NCBI GenBank assembly: GCA_019925095.2
Contig: CM034411.1
Span: 4,937,501-5,001,500, forward strand
Length of the DNA stretch: 64,000 nucleotides
Reading direction: 5' to 3'
Source of the DNA: Dendrolimus kikuchii
Lineage: Eukaryota; Arthropoda; Insecta; Lepidoptera; Lasiocampidae
Of this stretch, positions 54,119 through 64,000 are shown piece by piece. Within the stretch, counting starts at the first letter, position 1. Every line of letters begins with the position of its first letter. The translations under genes and the position numbers were made by a program. The notes under the pieces were generated by a model, which was given only the letters and a program-made list of their open reading frames with translations, did no database searches and was not told where the DNA came from.

Positions 54119-54835
54119 CTTACTTAGCTTCTTTTCAAATTCGAAAATTTTGTGTTTATAAATCAACTGCACTTATGTCTAATCTTTTGCTGCAAGACCA
54201 GTTAAGAATGTTAGTACATTTTTGCGTAAAATACCTGCTCTGTCAAGATAAGTGTAATAAAAGTTAGTCTAATGTGGAAACTTGGTAATGTTATCGGAAT
54301 ACGTGATCTCACCGGCTTTTCGGTGTCCCCTACCAAGGATTCACGATCGCTTGTAAACAAATAGAACTATACCTAGTTTGGGCTTCTTCACTTTTTAACA
54401 GTCTTCAAAAAATGGCGGTAGTTCTCAATTCATCATGTTATATATGTTTTCTTTATTATATAACCATAATTATTAAATAATTATTCAAATTTATTGGTTT
54501 TTATATTTTTATTATAAATATCTTATAAAATATGTACATTAATTTATAAAAAAATAATGGGGCCTAGAGTCCAGGCTACCGGTGGTTAAGGCTTCAGACA
54601 GGAATCTCCTCAAAATATTAATGTATTACAATAGCAAATAAAAATAATTATTATTATTATTTGCACACATTGACACAAAACTTCAATTACAATTTTTATA
54701 AGCAAATAAATACGTGACCTTTCTTTTTTTTAATTTCTTCCAGGCAACCTAATTTTAGAATATTTATTTAATATGGGATGTAGGTGGTGCATAAATTCAG
54801 GTTTTTAATATTATACATTCTACAATATTATAAAA
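54119..54835. other. No recognised gene
   Basis: AT-rich. TTTCTTCCAGGCAACCTAAT at about 54730 recalls a LINE-D tail complement but is too short to call. Confidence 0.35.
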
Positions 54836-55170
54836 TTCTAAACATGCCGTGTCTGTACACTGAAGCTATTTAAAAAAAACAACTGAAATAGACTATATGA
54901 GCGACGGAGAAAACAATGCATTTTTTTTAGATTTCTTGTATAATTATCGATTTGTCTGTTTGTTTGGGATACACGTAAAAACTACTGGGCCGATTTCGAC
55001 ACGGTTTTCGCTGCGTGACAGCAAATTATTAGACTTAAAATCTGCTTTACGTTTTGTCCCAGGAATCCCGCGGCAATTTTTCTGGGAATTATTTGAAATG
55101 GTCAGATTGATATTTTTTCGAATTTCAATGCAATTTTTTCACTGATCGATAGCAAATTTTATGCATAAAA
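54836..55170 (+). mobile_element. Family C repeat, 3'-truncated
   Basis: CATGCCGTGTCTGTACACTG, GCGACGGAGAAAACAATGCA and AAACTACTGGGCCGATTTCG match the copy at 18960. The terminal hairpin is missing. Confidence 0.65.
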
Positions 55171-55447
55171 TTAGCTTATTTGATTTGATAAAAAATTAAC
55201 CCAGTTACAAATAAAAAAAGGAATATTATATGAAGTCCAATAGTAAGATCACTTTAGCTCAAACCAACCGCTCTTTAGATTCTTTCAACCATTATTCGTT
55301 CGAGTTATAATCGAGTTTGTGTGCTGTCTTGTAGCTTGTAGCGTTATCTTAGTAATCCCTTTATTTTATGGTTTTTAACATCTTGTCTTTTGTAGAAGTG
55401 TGAAGATATTCTTACTTATAAGATATTTATGTGTTTTAAGTTCATCA

Positions 55448-55692
55448 TGACGGCCTCTGTGGTTGAGCGGGCTAAGCCTTTGCCGGCTCACCTCACTGCA
55501 ACGCAGAGGCTCCGGGTTCGATTCCTGGTATAGTAAATTTCGGAAACGTATTTTCTCCGTTATTTACTATGGTCGGTGTCTGGGATCGGCCCCAGAGTAG
55601 TCCGTTGTATATTACCCATAACACAAGCGTAACTTGCTTAATTTGGGGATATACAATATGTCAAACACACATCTGCCGATTAAAATAAATTA
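55448..55692 (+). mobile_element. SINE-G, copy 2
   Basis: Head GACGGCCTCTGTGGTTGAGC and GGGTTCGATTCC, body GGATCGGCCCCAGAGTAGTC. TCATCATGA and TCATAATGA on the two sides may be the target duplication. Confidence 0.83.
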
Positions 55693-56592
55693 AAAATCAT
55701 AATGAGGTCTTCAACTCCTTAGTTGGAGTTGGTTAAGCTGTCGAGTTAAAAACTCTTCGCCCCAGCTTCAACTCGAAGGGCAACCCTCCTGTGACGTAGT
55801 CTTAGAGCCGCTGGAGGCTTCCCGAATTAATGCCTACACAGCAGCTCTCGATGGCCGATCTGTGGCTTCTTGTGGCCTTTGCGGGCTTTGCGTAGGGTTC
55901 GACAGCGGCTTGGTCGGCCAGTCTGTGGCGTCCGATGGCCATCTCGGGCTTTAGGTGGCCATCAGTAGCTTGGCCTTTCTGTGGCTTTGGAAAGTTCGCA
56001 ACGTTGAATTTGCTTCAGCATCTGTATTACCTGGTCGACGCGATCAAACGCACACAACCACACGTGCGCTTAGATACAGACCATATTATAGAATTACTAT
56101 ATTACAAGAATAGCGCTTTAATGAAGCGCCATTTGGTTCCTTCATTAATAAAGGCGCCAGTTGATTCCTGTTACTTTAACAAAGTTATGTAGTCATAACT
56201 TTGTACGCTCGTACAAAATCTATCGGACAAGGACGTTTTGTAAGACGATAATAATACACAAAAATAAATGGGTCTAGTCAAAAATACAGACGACTTTTTT
56301 TGTGTAGTTTTTGTATAGTTTAGTCTCAAGCAAGAAAATCTTTCTCAAAATGAACTTTGAGGAACTTTCATTAAGTTTTGGCAAAACCATTTAATACGTT
56401 CACATCGGCAAAGCTCGCCTGCTTCGGCGAAAGCTTTAAATTTGCATAGAAATTAAAATTTACCTGGACTAGCCCCCCTCGCCCCGCAGGTGAGCACTGG
56501 ACCCAAGGATACAAAGACACTATATGTGCTAAATGTTGACTACTTCAAACTAACTCCCATAGAGTAAATAATAGCAATTTAAAAAAAACTAA
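55693..56592. other. Unclassified, with a GC-rich short-motif patch
   Basis: At 55840-55990 the units TCTGTGGC, GATGGCC and GGCTTTG recur irregularly. At 56190-56250, TAACTTTGTACGCTCGTACA and TTTGTAAGACGATAA match 50045-50095, a further interspersed repeat. No gene is supported. Confidence 0.4.
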
Positions 56593-56800
56593 TATGAACA
56601 AGTTGGGGGTAGGCTAAATAATATGTTATTGAAAGACGCCGAAACGTCGAAATAAAAATCAAATAAAGAAAGAAAGAAAGACTTTATTTGAATAAATAGC
56701 TACGTACTACATTGCTTACATATTTTATGATGTAAGTAGTATTAAGAAAATATCAATATACCTATATAAAATGCCGCGATTATAACCGTTATACTAAATC
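56593..56800 (+). mobile_element. Penelope-like 3' end fragment, interrupted
   Basis: GGTAGGCTAAATAATA, GCCGAAACGTCG and AATCAAATAAA match the terminal arm of the 46-48 kb element. The match resumes with TGCCGCGATTATAACCGTTA at about 56770. The gap starts with an (AAAG)n tract and is a later insertion. Confidence 0.65.
56666..56683. repeat. (AAAG)n short tandem repeat
   Basis: GAAAGAAAGAAAG marks the start of the insertion inside the Penelope-like fragment. Confidence 0.85.
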
Positions 56801-57849
56801 ATTAAAATAATAAAGTACCTTCATTTGATGGTATCTATGGTTAAATGGAATAAGCGGTTACAGGTCTAGCTTCCAGAAACACAGATATCCTGGATTCAAT
56901 TCCTGACATGCGTAAACGAACTTTTTGTAACTTTTCGAAAAAAAAGAAAAAATCAACACACATGGCACTAGATAGGATAATATATATAAGTATAGATATA
57001 AGGCCCACACTGCACATGCACTTCCTCGCTACACCAGCTTGTAACAGATACACTCTACATTAGTATATGTTTAGTATTAAAATTATAATAAATTAATATA
57101 ATAAGTTATTCGTAAGACACATACACCTCAACACAAAAATCAATAAATTAATGTCACACACAAGAACCAAAATAACTAATAAGCGTGTAAAATTTAAAAA
57201 AAAAACCTAGAAATTAAGTTGTAAAAAGGGTACGGAACTGGAGTCTGTAGAGATGTTAATAATAAAATTTAAAAAAAAAACGATCTTTTCGTTCTTTACT
57301 GTGGAGAAACCCTTTAGAGTTTTTAGATGTAGATGTATAGAAATTGTATATGTTATTGTTTAAACAAATGAATTACAAAAACAGAAATGTGGACAAAGTC
57401 ACGGGTCAATAATTGATTCATTATAAAATTACTATGTTGTAATTAACTATAATTCTGTTCTATAAGTTTTATGTCTGTGTACTGGACCTAAGTGGCATTC
57501 CTTTGGCTCGAATATATCAACGGATAGTCAACGTTCCATATTCGATTTCGGGGGTCGTTTAAAATTTCAAATTTCGAACATGGCTTCTTTTAAAAAAATA
57601 AAATTTCAAATTTCGAACATGCCTCCTATTAAAAAAGCAATACTTTAAACAAACAATAGTCGAATAGCATATTGACAATAATATCATCTGAAACACTCTT
57701 CATCATTTCACAAAACGCCGAAGCCTACTAGATTTTACACGAGAATAGAAAATTATGACGTCATAAATTAAACGAGTTAAATATCGTATTAATGTTTGTC
57801 AGTTTTTAAAATGATTGCTATCAGAATATTTTAAATATAAACCAATAGA
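56801..57849. other. No recognised gene
   Basis: AT-rich. At about 57558 and 57598, AAATTTCAAATTTCGAACAT is present twice as a local direct duplication, each followed by GG/CC-TCCT and an AAAAA run. Confidence 0.4.
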
Positions 57850-58080
57850 TTTTTTTATTGTTAAGCTAGCAAACAGGCAGACTGCCCAGCTCATAGAAGG
57901 TGGTTACTACCAATGGCGAAACCAACGCGTTGCTAGCCTTTAGGATGAGATTTTGAGGACGGGATAGGGGGACATGAAAGAGGGATCGGTCGTGAGAAAT
58001 GGGATAAAAGAGATGGGGCATGGGATTGGAATAAGGTATAGGATAGAGAAAACGGGATAGTGGAGGGGGATTGGACCATC
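57850..58080 (-). mobile_element. SINE-B-related subfamily fragment with purine-rich tail
   Basis: AACAGGCAGACTGCCCAGC and CCAACGCGTTGCTAGCCTTT match 3388-3500. A purine-rich stretch with GGGATAGG-like units follows to 58075. Confidence 0.6.
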
Positions 58081-58734
58081 GGAACTCTTACTCATCGCAG
58101 AAAATACGACTAGCGGACTAAGCGTTTCACATCGATATTATAAGTATCGTATTTTAGCATATAAATAGTACAGTGTTTTAGCGCTCGCTCTTTTACATGA
58201 AAATAATTTTCGAATTTAGTGTAAAATTTTCGTCTACCCACTTAATCAGGTTGGTGGTTAAATTTTCTGTGTCTTTCGAAGTATAATTATTATATGAAAT
58301 GAAAACTTAAATAATTTGTAATAATAAAAACGGTTTTAATTTTTTTTGTTTTGTATCTGTTATTTTTTGCATCTATTTAATATGCCATAGGTACATTGGA
58401 GCGTCTATTAACGGAAAGGTATTTTTATAAGATTACCAATCGTTAATGATTCACTTTGAACAAACATAAAGAAAAAAAAAACACTAGCAATTAGAATCTT
58501 AAAGCGATTAAAAATAACTTTATCTAAGCAATTAAACTTTTATGAACGTTACATAATAACGCCGTGAAACTCTAATTACATTATTAGATAACGTGTTCGA
58601 TAAAATTCGAACTTGGAACAAAGTTTCCAGCATAAAACGTATAAATATTACCAAAAGGAATTATAACTGAAAACTTCTCTGAGGTATTCACGAAAAGATA
58701 TTCGGTAGAATTAAAACAACACTTCGCCGAGAAA

Positions 58735-58960
58735 AGTGGTTCCCCCTTTTGTCCCCACACTTGGCCCCTTCTGGCCCCTGTTGCCCCTCGGGGGCCCCCC
58801 GGCGGGGCCAAGATGGCTTCTTTTAAATGGGGCGGACTGCCCCTCAAGAATAAAAGTATACCGTACCTTCCGCGCATAGATATCCGAGGTGGGTGGTGGC
58901 AAGATTTCGCGAGCGCACTCCCCCACTTCGCCACTTTTGTTGAGCGTTCGATTACGTTCC
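58735..58960. other. GC-rich island, unclassified
   Basis: Dense C/G runs (TCGGGGGCCCCCCGGCGGGG) and CCAAGATGGCT, a YY1/Pho-like core, in an AT-rich setting. The minus strand has a 116-codon frame with low-complexity residues. It may be a promoter-associated or conserved non-coding region. No transcript is inferred. Confidence 0.4.
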
Positions 58961-59204
58961 AAATTTAAATTGCTTTTTGAAATTCGAACTCGATTGTTGT
59001 CTTTGGTTTCATTTTCTTTATTTTTGTTACGGTGTTGCCGCTTGGTTTGAAATTTTAGACTTCTTAAAGTTCAGTTCCAGTAGTATTACGTTTCACTGAA
59101 TATTTTTTTTCTCTCCTTTTTTTTTCAGAATATTCTAAATCACAAACCACCGTTAACTTACATAAGCAATATACACGCTAAAAAATATTCTAATGATTTT
59201 TATC

Positions 59205-59522
59205 ATCCTTTTTTTTATTGCAGGAGATCAGCAGACAGGCAGACGGCCCACTTGATGGAAAGCGATTACCATCGCCTATATACATTTGTAACAGCAAAGC
59301 TGCTACAAATGCGGTGCTGCTCTCTTAAGGGAGACTGGAACCTGGTCACTAATGCCGGAACACAACTCAAGGTTGTTATGGCGACATACTTTAGACCAGG
59401 GGTGGTAGCCAGCCAGTCGGGCAAATGCCCTACCACCTTGGCTGTGGGTTGTTAAGTCGCCTCTTACGACAGGCCGCCCGGCCGCAGGAAATTGTATTAT
59501 TTCTCCGTTCCTGCACGGATAA
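59205..59522 (-). mobile_element. SINE-B copy, full length
   Basis: It runs from TTTTATTGCAGGAGATCAGC to CCGTTCCTGCACGGATAA. Confidence 0.92.
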
Positions 59523-59687
59523 TCCTAATAATTTTCTTTTTTTTTAATATGACTGTATAATTTATGTAGCAACTAACTGGCCAGTGTCAAATATCCATAA
59601 CTAATTATTGCATATTTAATGAGCATATGTATATCTACTTCTGTGGTGCACATACTTAAAATAACGCAGAATAGAACTAGCAGGATC

Positions 59688-59995
59688 TATCCGTGCAGGA
59701 ACGGTGAAAGAATACAATTTCCTGCGACCGGGTGGCCTGTCGTAAGCGGCGACAAAACAGCCCACAGCCAGGTGGTAGGGTATTTTCCCTTCTGGTTGGC
59801 TATCACCCCTGGTCTAGAGTAAGCAGCCATAACAATCTCTAGTTGTGTTCCGGCATTAGTAGCCAGGTTCCTGTCTCCACATTGGCACATTGGTAGCACC
59901 TTTGGTGTTACAAATGTCTATAGGCGATGGTGACCGCTTTCCATCAGGTAGGTCATCTGCCTATCTGCTAAACTCATGCCATAAAAAATAGCATC
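59688..59995 (+). mobile_element. SINE-B copy, full length, opposite orientation
   Basis: It runs from ATCCGTGCAGGAACGGTG to ATGCCATAAAAAAT. With the copy at 59205 it forms an inverted pair 165 bp apart. Confidence 0.88.
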
Positions 59996-60074
59996 ATGGC
60001 AATAGATTAAAATATGGGATTGTCATTTAAAAGTAGAATACTGACAAAAAAATCTAAAAATCTGTTCTCTTTGT

Positions 60075-60348
60075 AGCTTATAACGCCCTTGATCAACAAA
60101 CTCGCATTTTAAAAGACGTGGGCTCTAATCTTGTTACGGAAGAATGCACCTCTTGGCAGTTTTCTTAGGTATTGTGCATAATTTACAACGTACTACGTAC
60201 TGCCACGGAAGGGAAAAATGTGATGTAATTCCATTATCGAGATAATCGATGTGGAATACTCTCCAATCTAACTTGGACAAGCTAGGCAGGTATATTATCC
60301 ATTCTCAAATATAAGGAGACCCGAGTCCAGCAGTGGACTATTATTATT
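60075..60348 (+). mobile_element. SINE-A copy, degenerate
   Basis: GACGTGGGCTCTAATCTTG, GCAGTTTTCTTAGGTATTGT, AGGCAGGTATATTATCCATT and CCAGCAGTGG follow SINE-A order, with many changes. Confidence 0.6.
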
Positions 60349-62387
60349 CTATATTCTCAAGTCCAATATATTAGTCAAACTTCAAAATTAACCTATACAA
60401 TTGATGTCATACAAAATGGTATCTTAAAGACTTAATAATAAGGTATTTAATATATTTAAATGTACGATAGGTTATTGACCTTCACATACTCGTTTGTAGG
60501 TCAATGTATGTTGTGTTTTGATTAAAACCTTTAGGTATTTAGGTCAAAGGCTTTCCACGACTTATCGTTTTACGTAAATCGGTAAGTTCTCCTTCTTCTA
60601 TTATGGCTTCGCACGATTTTCTTATCTAGGCAATTTCAAATGTTCATGAATATTCAAGTTTTAGAATAATCATGTATTAGCCCTAGGTCATCTTTGGCTG
60701 ACGCCAAACTATTAAGTACTTGTAAAAGACATTTTAATAAATAGTTGAAATATTTAACACGTAATAAAATTCATTGTTTAGTTAAAAACAATTAATTTTA
60801 TTATTATTTATTAACCAATATTATATATTTTTGAAAATAAATCTGCACAGCAAAGCGTTGCCCTTCAAATCATTAGATTTTTTAATTATTGGTTTTGATC
60901 TTACTTTATGAATGTAGCCAAAACAAAATTGAAAATTTGGAAATAAATAAAATAAAATAAGATTTTTTTATGAATACATACACAACACTGGCAGGCACAA
61001 GAGAAGCAGATAATTAAAAAAAAATAAGAAACAGCACGTTCCAAAAATGAAATTCAAATACTAGAAAATGAAGCGCTATTGATTTCTAAATTCGAACATA
61101 AGAACCCTCATCAGCCCGTAACATTGGAAAATAGAAGCCGCGCTAAACCCGTCCGCGGAATTCCAATGACGAATCGCAGAGGCTTTTTCTTGTTTAAAAA
61201 TACAACAATACTATTTCTGTTCATTATACAATTGTACACAAAGATAAACTTTATTACTTTCAAAGTAGAGTTTAATTCGTGATGTTTCGTTTCAGTAGCA
61301 GCAAAGTTAATGTTGCAAGATATCTCCCCGCTGTCTCTGCCAAGGATTTATCGTCTTCCAAGGGGGTTGGAAAGGAAAAATAAGAAAGGGCTGTTTTTCC
61401 TGGGGGACTTTGGGGGTGGGATTCAATTAAGGCGTGCGCCACCCGTGCGATTAATTATGCTTTCAAAATTATTGTTAGCGGAAAAAATGGAAGCTCATAA
61501 CGGTCTGGCAGTTTCGAATATTTAAATTTAGAATATTTGAACTTAATTTCCTTCCTGGAATTTTTTATGTGTTCAAATTAAGAACTATTTACAAAATATT
61601 TTTTACTTTTTAAATTATAAGGTTATATGACATGAACTTGCAGAGTTGTTGATGTTATACAGAGCAGTTGTTTTTTCTAAAATATAAAGAACATATTTAC
61701 ATAATATACACTATTTATTACACGCTTGTTTCCCATAGGGGTAGGCAGAGATGATGGATATCCACTTGCTACATTCTTTACATACATTTACAATAATTAA
61801 TCTATTCATATATAAATAATCTTTTTACCTGACCATTATTCTAAATATAAGCGATTCGATCATGGTAAGTGCGTCGCGGTTTATTTATGATTCAAATTCT
61901 TGAATATGGGCCTGCTATTATTCCCTGGGTCTTATTAGCCACAAGTGCCTTATTAAACCTACTATAGGGCGTAGAAGTTATAATATACAAAATATACTTA
62001 ATTACCAAAAATTGTGACTAGATGTTCGAAATTAAAATTCCGAAATTTACTGAGAAATCAACCCTCACCGGCTCACCCCTCAAGACAAAAATCTACCATT
62101 AATACCCTTAAAAATTTACCCCTCTGTTCACCCCTGCATCTATGTACTTTCCGGGCGGGGGTAAAAATGCACTCAGTCATTACATTAAAAGATATAATTA
62201 AGGGGGTGGGAACACCCTATGAAGGGAAATTCGCCTTCTTTTGACGTTTTATACACCCCTTTTCTTAAACCCTCGGTTACGTCGATATCGTGAATGCTAG
62301 ATGTCTTTTTATTTTATTTTAATATTATACAAAATATCAAAACGCATATTAAGAATTAGCAATTAAAAAATAACAAGCGCTATTTTT
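60349..62387. other. No recognised gene; two GC-elevated patches
   Basis: 61310-61460 (CCAAGGGGGTTGGAAAGG, GGGGGACTTTGGGGGTGGGA) and 62060-62220 (TCCGGGCGGGGGTAAAAATG, AAGGGGGTGGGAACACCC) stand out. They resemble the 48.4-kb patch in style. There is no coding domain; conserved non-coding DNA is possible. Confidence 0.35.
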
Positions 62388-62690
62388 TTATTGCGTAAAT
62401 TCAGCAGACAGACAGACGGTGCACCTGATGGAAAGCGGTCACCACCGCCTATGAACATTTGTAACATCGTAGGTGCTACCCATGTGCTGCCGCTGTCTAA
62501 AGGGAGATTGAATCTTGGCCATTAATGCCGGAACACAACTCAAGATTGTTATAGCGCCATACCCCAGACGAGGAGTGGTAGCTATCCAAACGAGAAAATA
62601 CCTGGCTGTGGGTTGTTTTATCGCCTCTTACGACAGGCCGCCAGGCCGCAGGAAATTCTATTCATTCTCCGTTCCTGCACGGATAAATAA
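62388..62690 (-). mobile_element. SINE-B copy, diverged
   Basis: It runs from TTTTTTATTGCGTAAATTCA to CCGTTCCTGCACGGATAA. A short deletion occurs before CTGGCTGTGGGTTG. (TTTC)n follows at 62697. Confidence 0.87.
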
Positions 62691-62696
62691 AATTAT

Positions 62697-62716
62697 TTTC
62701 TTTCTTTCTTTCTTTC
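62697..62716. repeat. (TTTC)n short tandem repeat
   Basis: TTTCTTTCTTTCTTTC next to the SINE-B copy. Confidence 0.85.
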
Positions 62717-62892
62717 AAAACAACTAAAGTCTCATTCAAAAATTTATCTCGTAAGAAAGGAAATGGTATTAGATACACATATTGAATTGGATATTCAAAA
62801 AGCTACATTCAATAAATAAAAAAACTTCGTTTGTCTATTAATGAACTAAATAAATTCTTGGTCAAAAATCTTTATTAAGTTATTTTATACTT

Positions 62893-63190
62893 TTTAGTTT
62901 TTGAAGTCGGTTTTTAGCTATGGATAGGCCTACGAAAGGTGCCGCGCGCCTTAAAAAATATAGGTCCCAAGAAACGGGAACGGTTTTTTTTTTATAAAAA
63001 ACTGTTCATAAAATGAAAACCACTGGGCCGAACTATGTCAAATTTTTAGGGGACTAAATGGCAACTATTCCGCATCAAACTAAAGAAGAAACACGTAAAT
63101 TGGATTATAAATCTCAGAGTAATCTGTGTACATACATAAAAAAAATCAAGTTAAGAACATCCTCCTTTTTGAAGTCGGTTAAAAATTGAC
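62893..63190. repeat. Repeat bounded by TTTTTGAAGTCGGTT direct copies
   Basis: TTTTTGAAGTCGGTT occurs at about 62897 and 63169 in the same orientation. Between them, AAACCACTGGGCCGAACTAT recalls family C. The motif is common in lepidopteran interspersed repeats as I recall. Confidence 0.5.
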
Positions 63191-64000
63191 ATTAGACGGG
63201 GATTGTCTAGTATATTAAAAAGGAAAATTATATTAAAAATAGCCTCATCCATTAGACCTTATAGAAACTGCACTCTCACTACCCCTAAGGAGGCTGTTTA
63301 AAGGAAATAACGGTAATAATTGCCGGTGGAGCCTCATATTCAAGTTTTATCGTTCTTTAAACTACGTTAATGCTAGATCCCCCAATTTCACGAAACTGTT
63401 GTTAACTTGTGTCTTTAATTTGTTATTTGATTTTAAATACTACCAAAATTGAAGTACATTATATGATTTCAATCCAATATATAGGCGCTATTTATGACAT
63501 TTTTAGAATTTTTCGCGTGTCAGTCTGTCTCGAAGACGCTCCGATGCGGCTCATTGAGTTTCAATAAAAAATTTAGCAATTTCATATTAAGTTTGTGTAT
63601 ATCTCATTACAATATATTAGAGAGTTTAGAAGATATGAATACAATGTCTAATTACCTGCTCTCACTAGAACGAACTGGTTATCACAGCTATTAGATTATA
63701 AACATTGTAGGACTAGAGGCCTTAAAACGGAATATTTATAGAATCGGTTAGCGAAATTCACTTTTATCTACTTATGTATTTACTGGTCCGTACAAGACAT
63801 AGCAAAAAGTTCCACTTAAAAATACTTAACATATACATAATATAAATTTGCGAAACCTAAGCATGAGATAGGTAAATTTAAAATCACACACAATATATAA
63901 CCACTTAATGATGATAAGAATTTAGAGACAAATTCAGATGAATATATAAAGTTTTAACAAACTTCTAAAAATAGATTATTTCACTACCAAAAAGTCAGAA
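63191..64000. other. No recognised gene
   Basis: AT-rich. A 66-codon frame (63494-63694) has no recognisable domain. Confidence 0.4.

Noticed and set aside
58584..58934. 116-aa minus-strand ORF as a host gene
   Set aside because: Composition is driven by G/C runs (Gly, Pro, Arg), with no domain, splice support or plausible start context.

Overview
The window is eukaryotic, AT-rich DNA, most likely from an insect and probably a moth or butterfly. The evidence is intron-containing, trypsin-like genes, two kinds of tRNA-derived SINE, dozens of 5'-truncated non-LTR retrotransposon tails, a Penelope-like element, hAT/Harbinger/foldback DNA transposons, and the Lepidoptera-typical hairpin motif GGACGAAGTCGCGGGC. 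The order is inferred from repeat style, not proven. No bacterial features (operons, Shine-Dalgarno sites, CRISPR) are present.

Only two convincing host genes are present, both on the minus strand and in tandem between 26.1 and 40.2 kb. Gene 1 (40164 to 32357, five exons, 333 aa) and gene 2 (30979 to 26142, five exons, 238 aa) encode secreted S1A serine proteases with His/Asp/Ser triads and an Asp at the base of the S1 pocket (trypsin-like specificity). All exon joins keep frame with GT/AG sites. Introns 2-4 have the same phases (2, 0, 0) in both genes, so they are ancient duplicates. They differ sharply before the catalytic domain. Gene 1 carries an acidic, Asn/Asp-rich, cysteine-free propeptide of about 85 residues ending in a DDK|IVNG activation site. 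Gene 2 joins its signal peptide directly to ILGG with no basic activation residue. This pair is the most interesting biology in the window.

The rest is mobile DNA and its relics. Left flank (0-26 kb): an abundant A-tailed SINE-like repeat (here SINE-B, more than 20 copies), a tRNA-derived SINE (SINE-A), non-LTR 3' ends of several clades, a Harbinger-type element (17833-18617), and a TIR element (21412-21710). The protease introns hold an RTE-like relic, a CR1/Jockey-like LINE with reverse transcriptase (33806-35640), a GC-rich insert with a 15-bp target duplication next to the gene 1 exon 4 acceptor, a 632-bp foldback element (38465-39096), and LINE and SINE fragments. Right flank (40-64 kb): more SINE-B, two palindromic MITEs, a Penelope-like element with 606-bp inverted arms and a GIY-YIG ORF (46310-48002), and a hAT-type element (51329-52301) that sits inside a SINE and itself contains a LINE tail and another SINE.

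Several long stretches hold nothing recognisable; they are listed. Two isolated open stretches with splice-like borders (23069-23464 and 16136-16477, both minus) could be host exons but are weakly supported.
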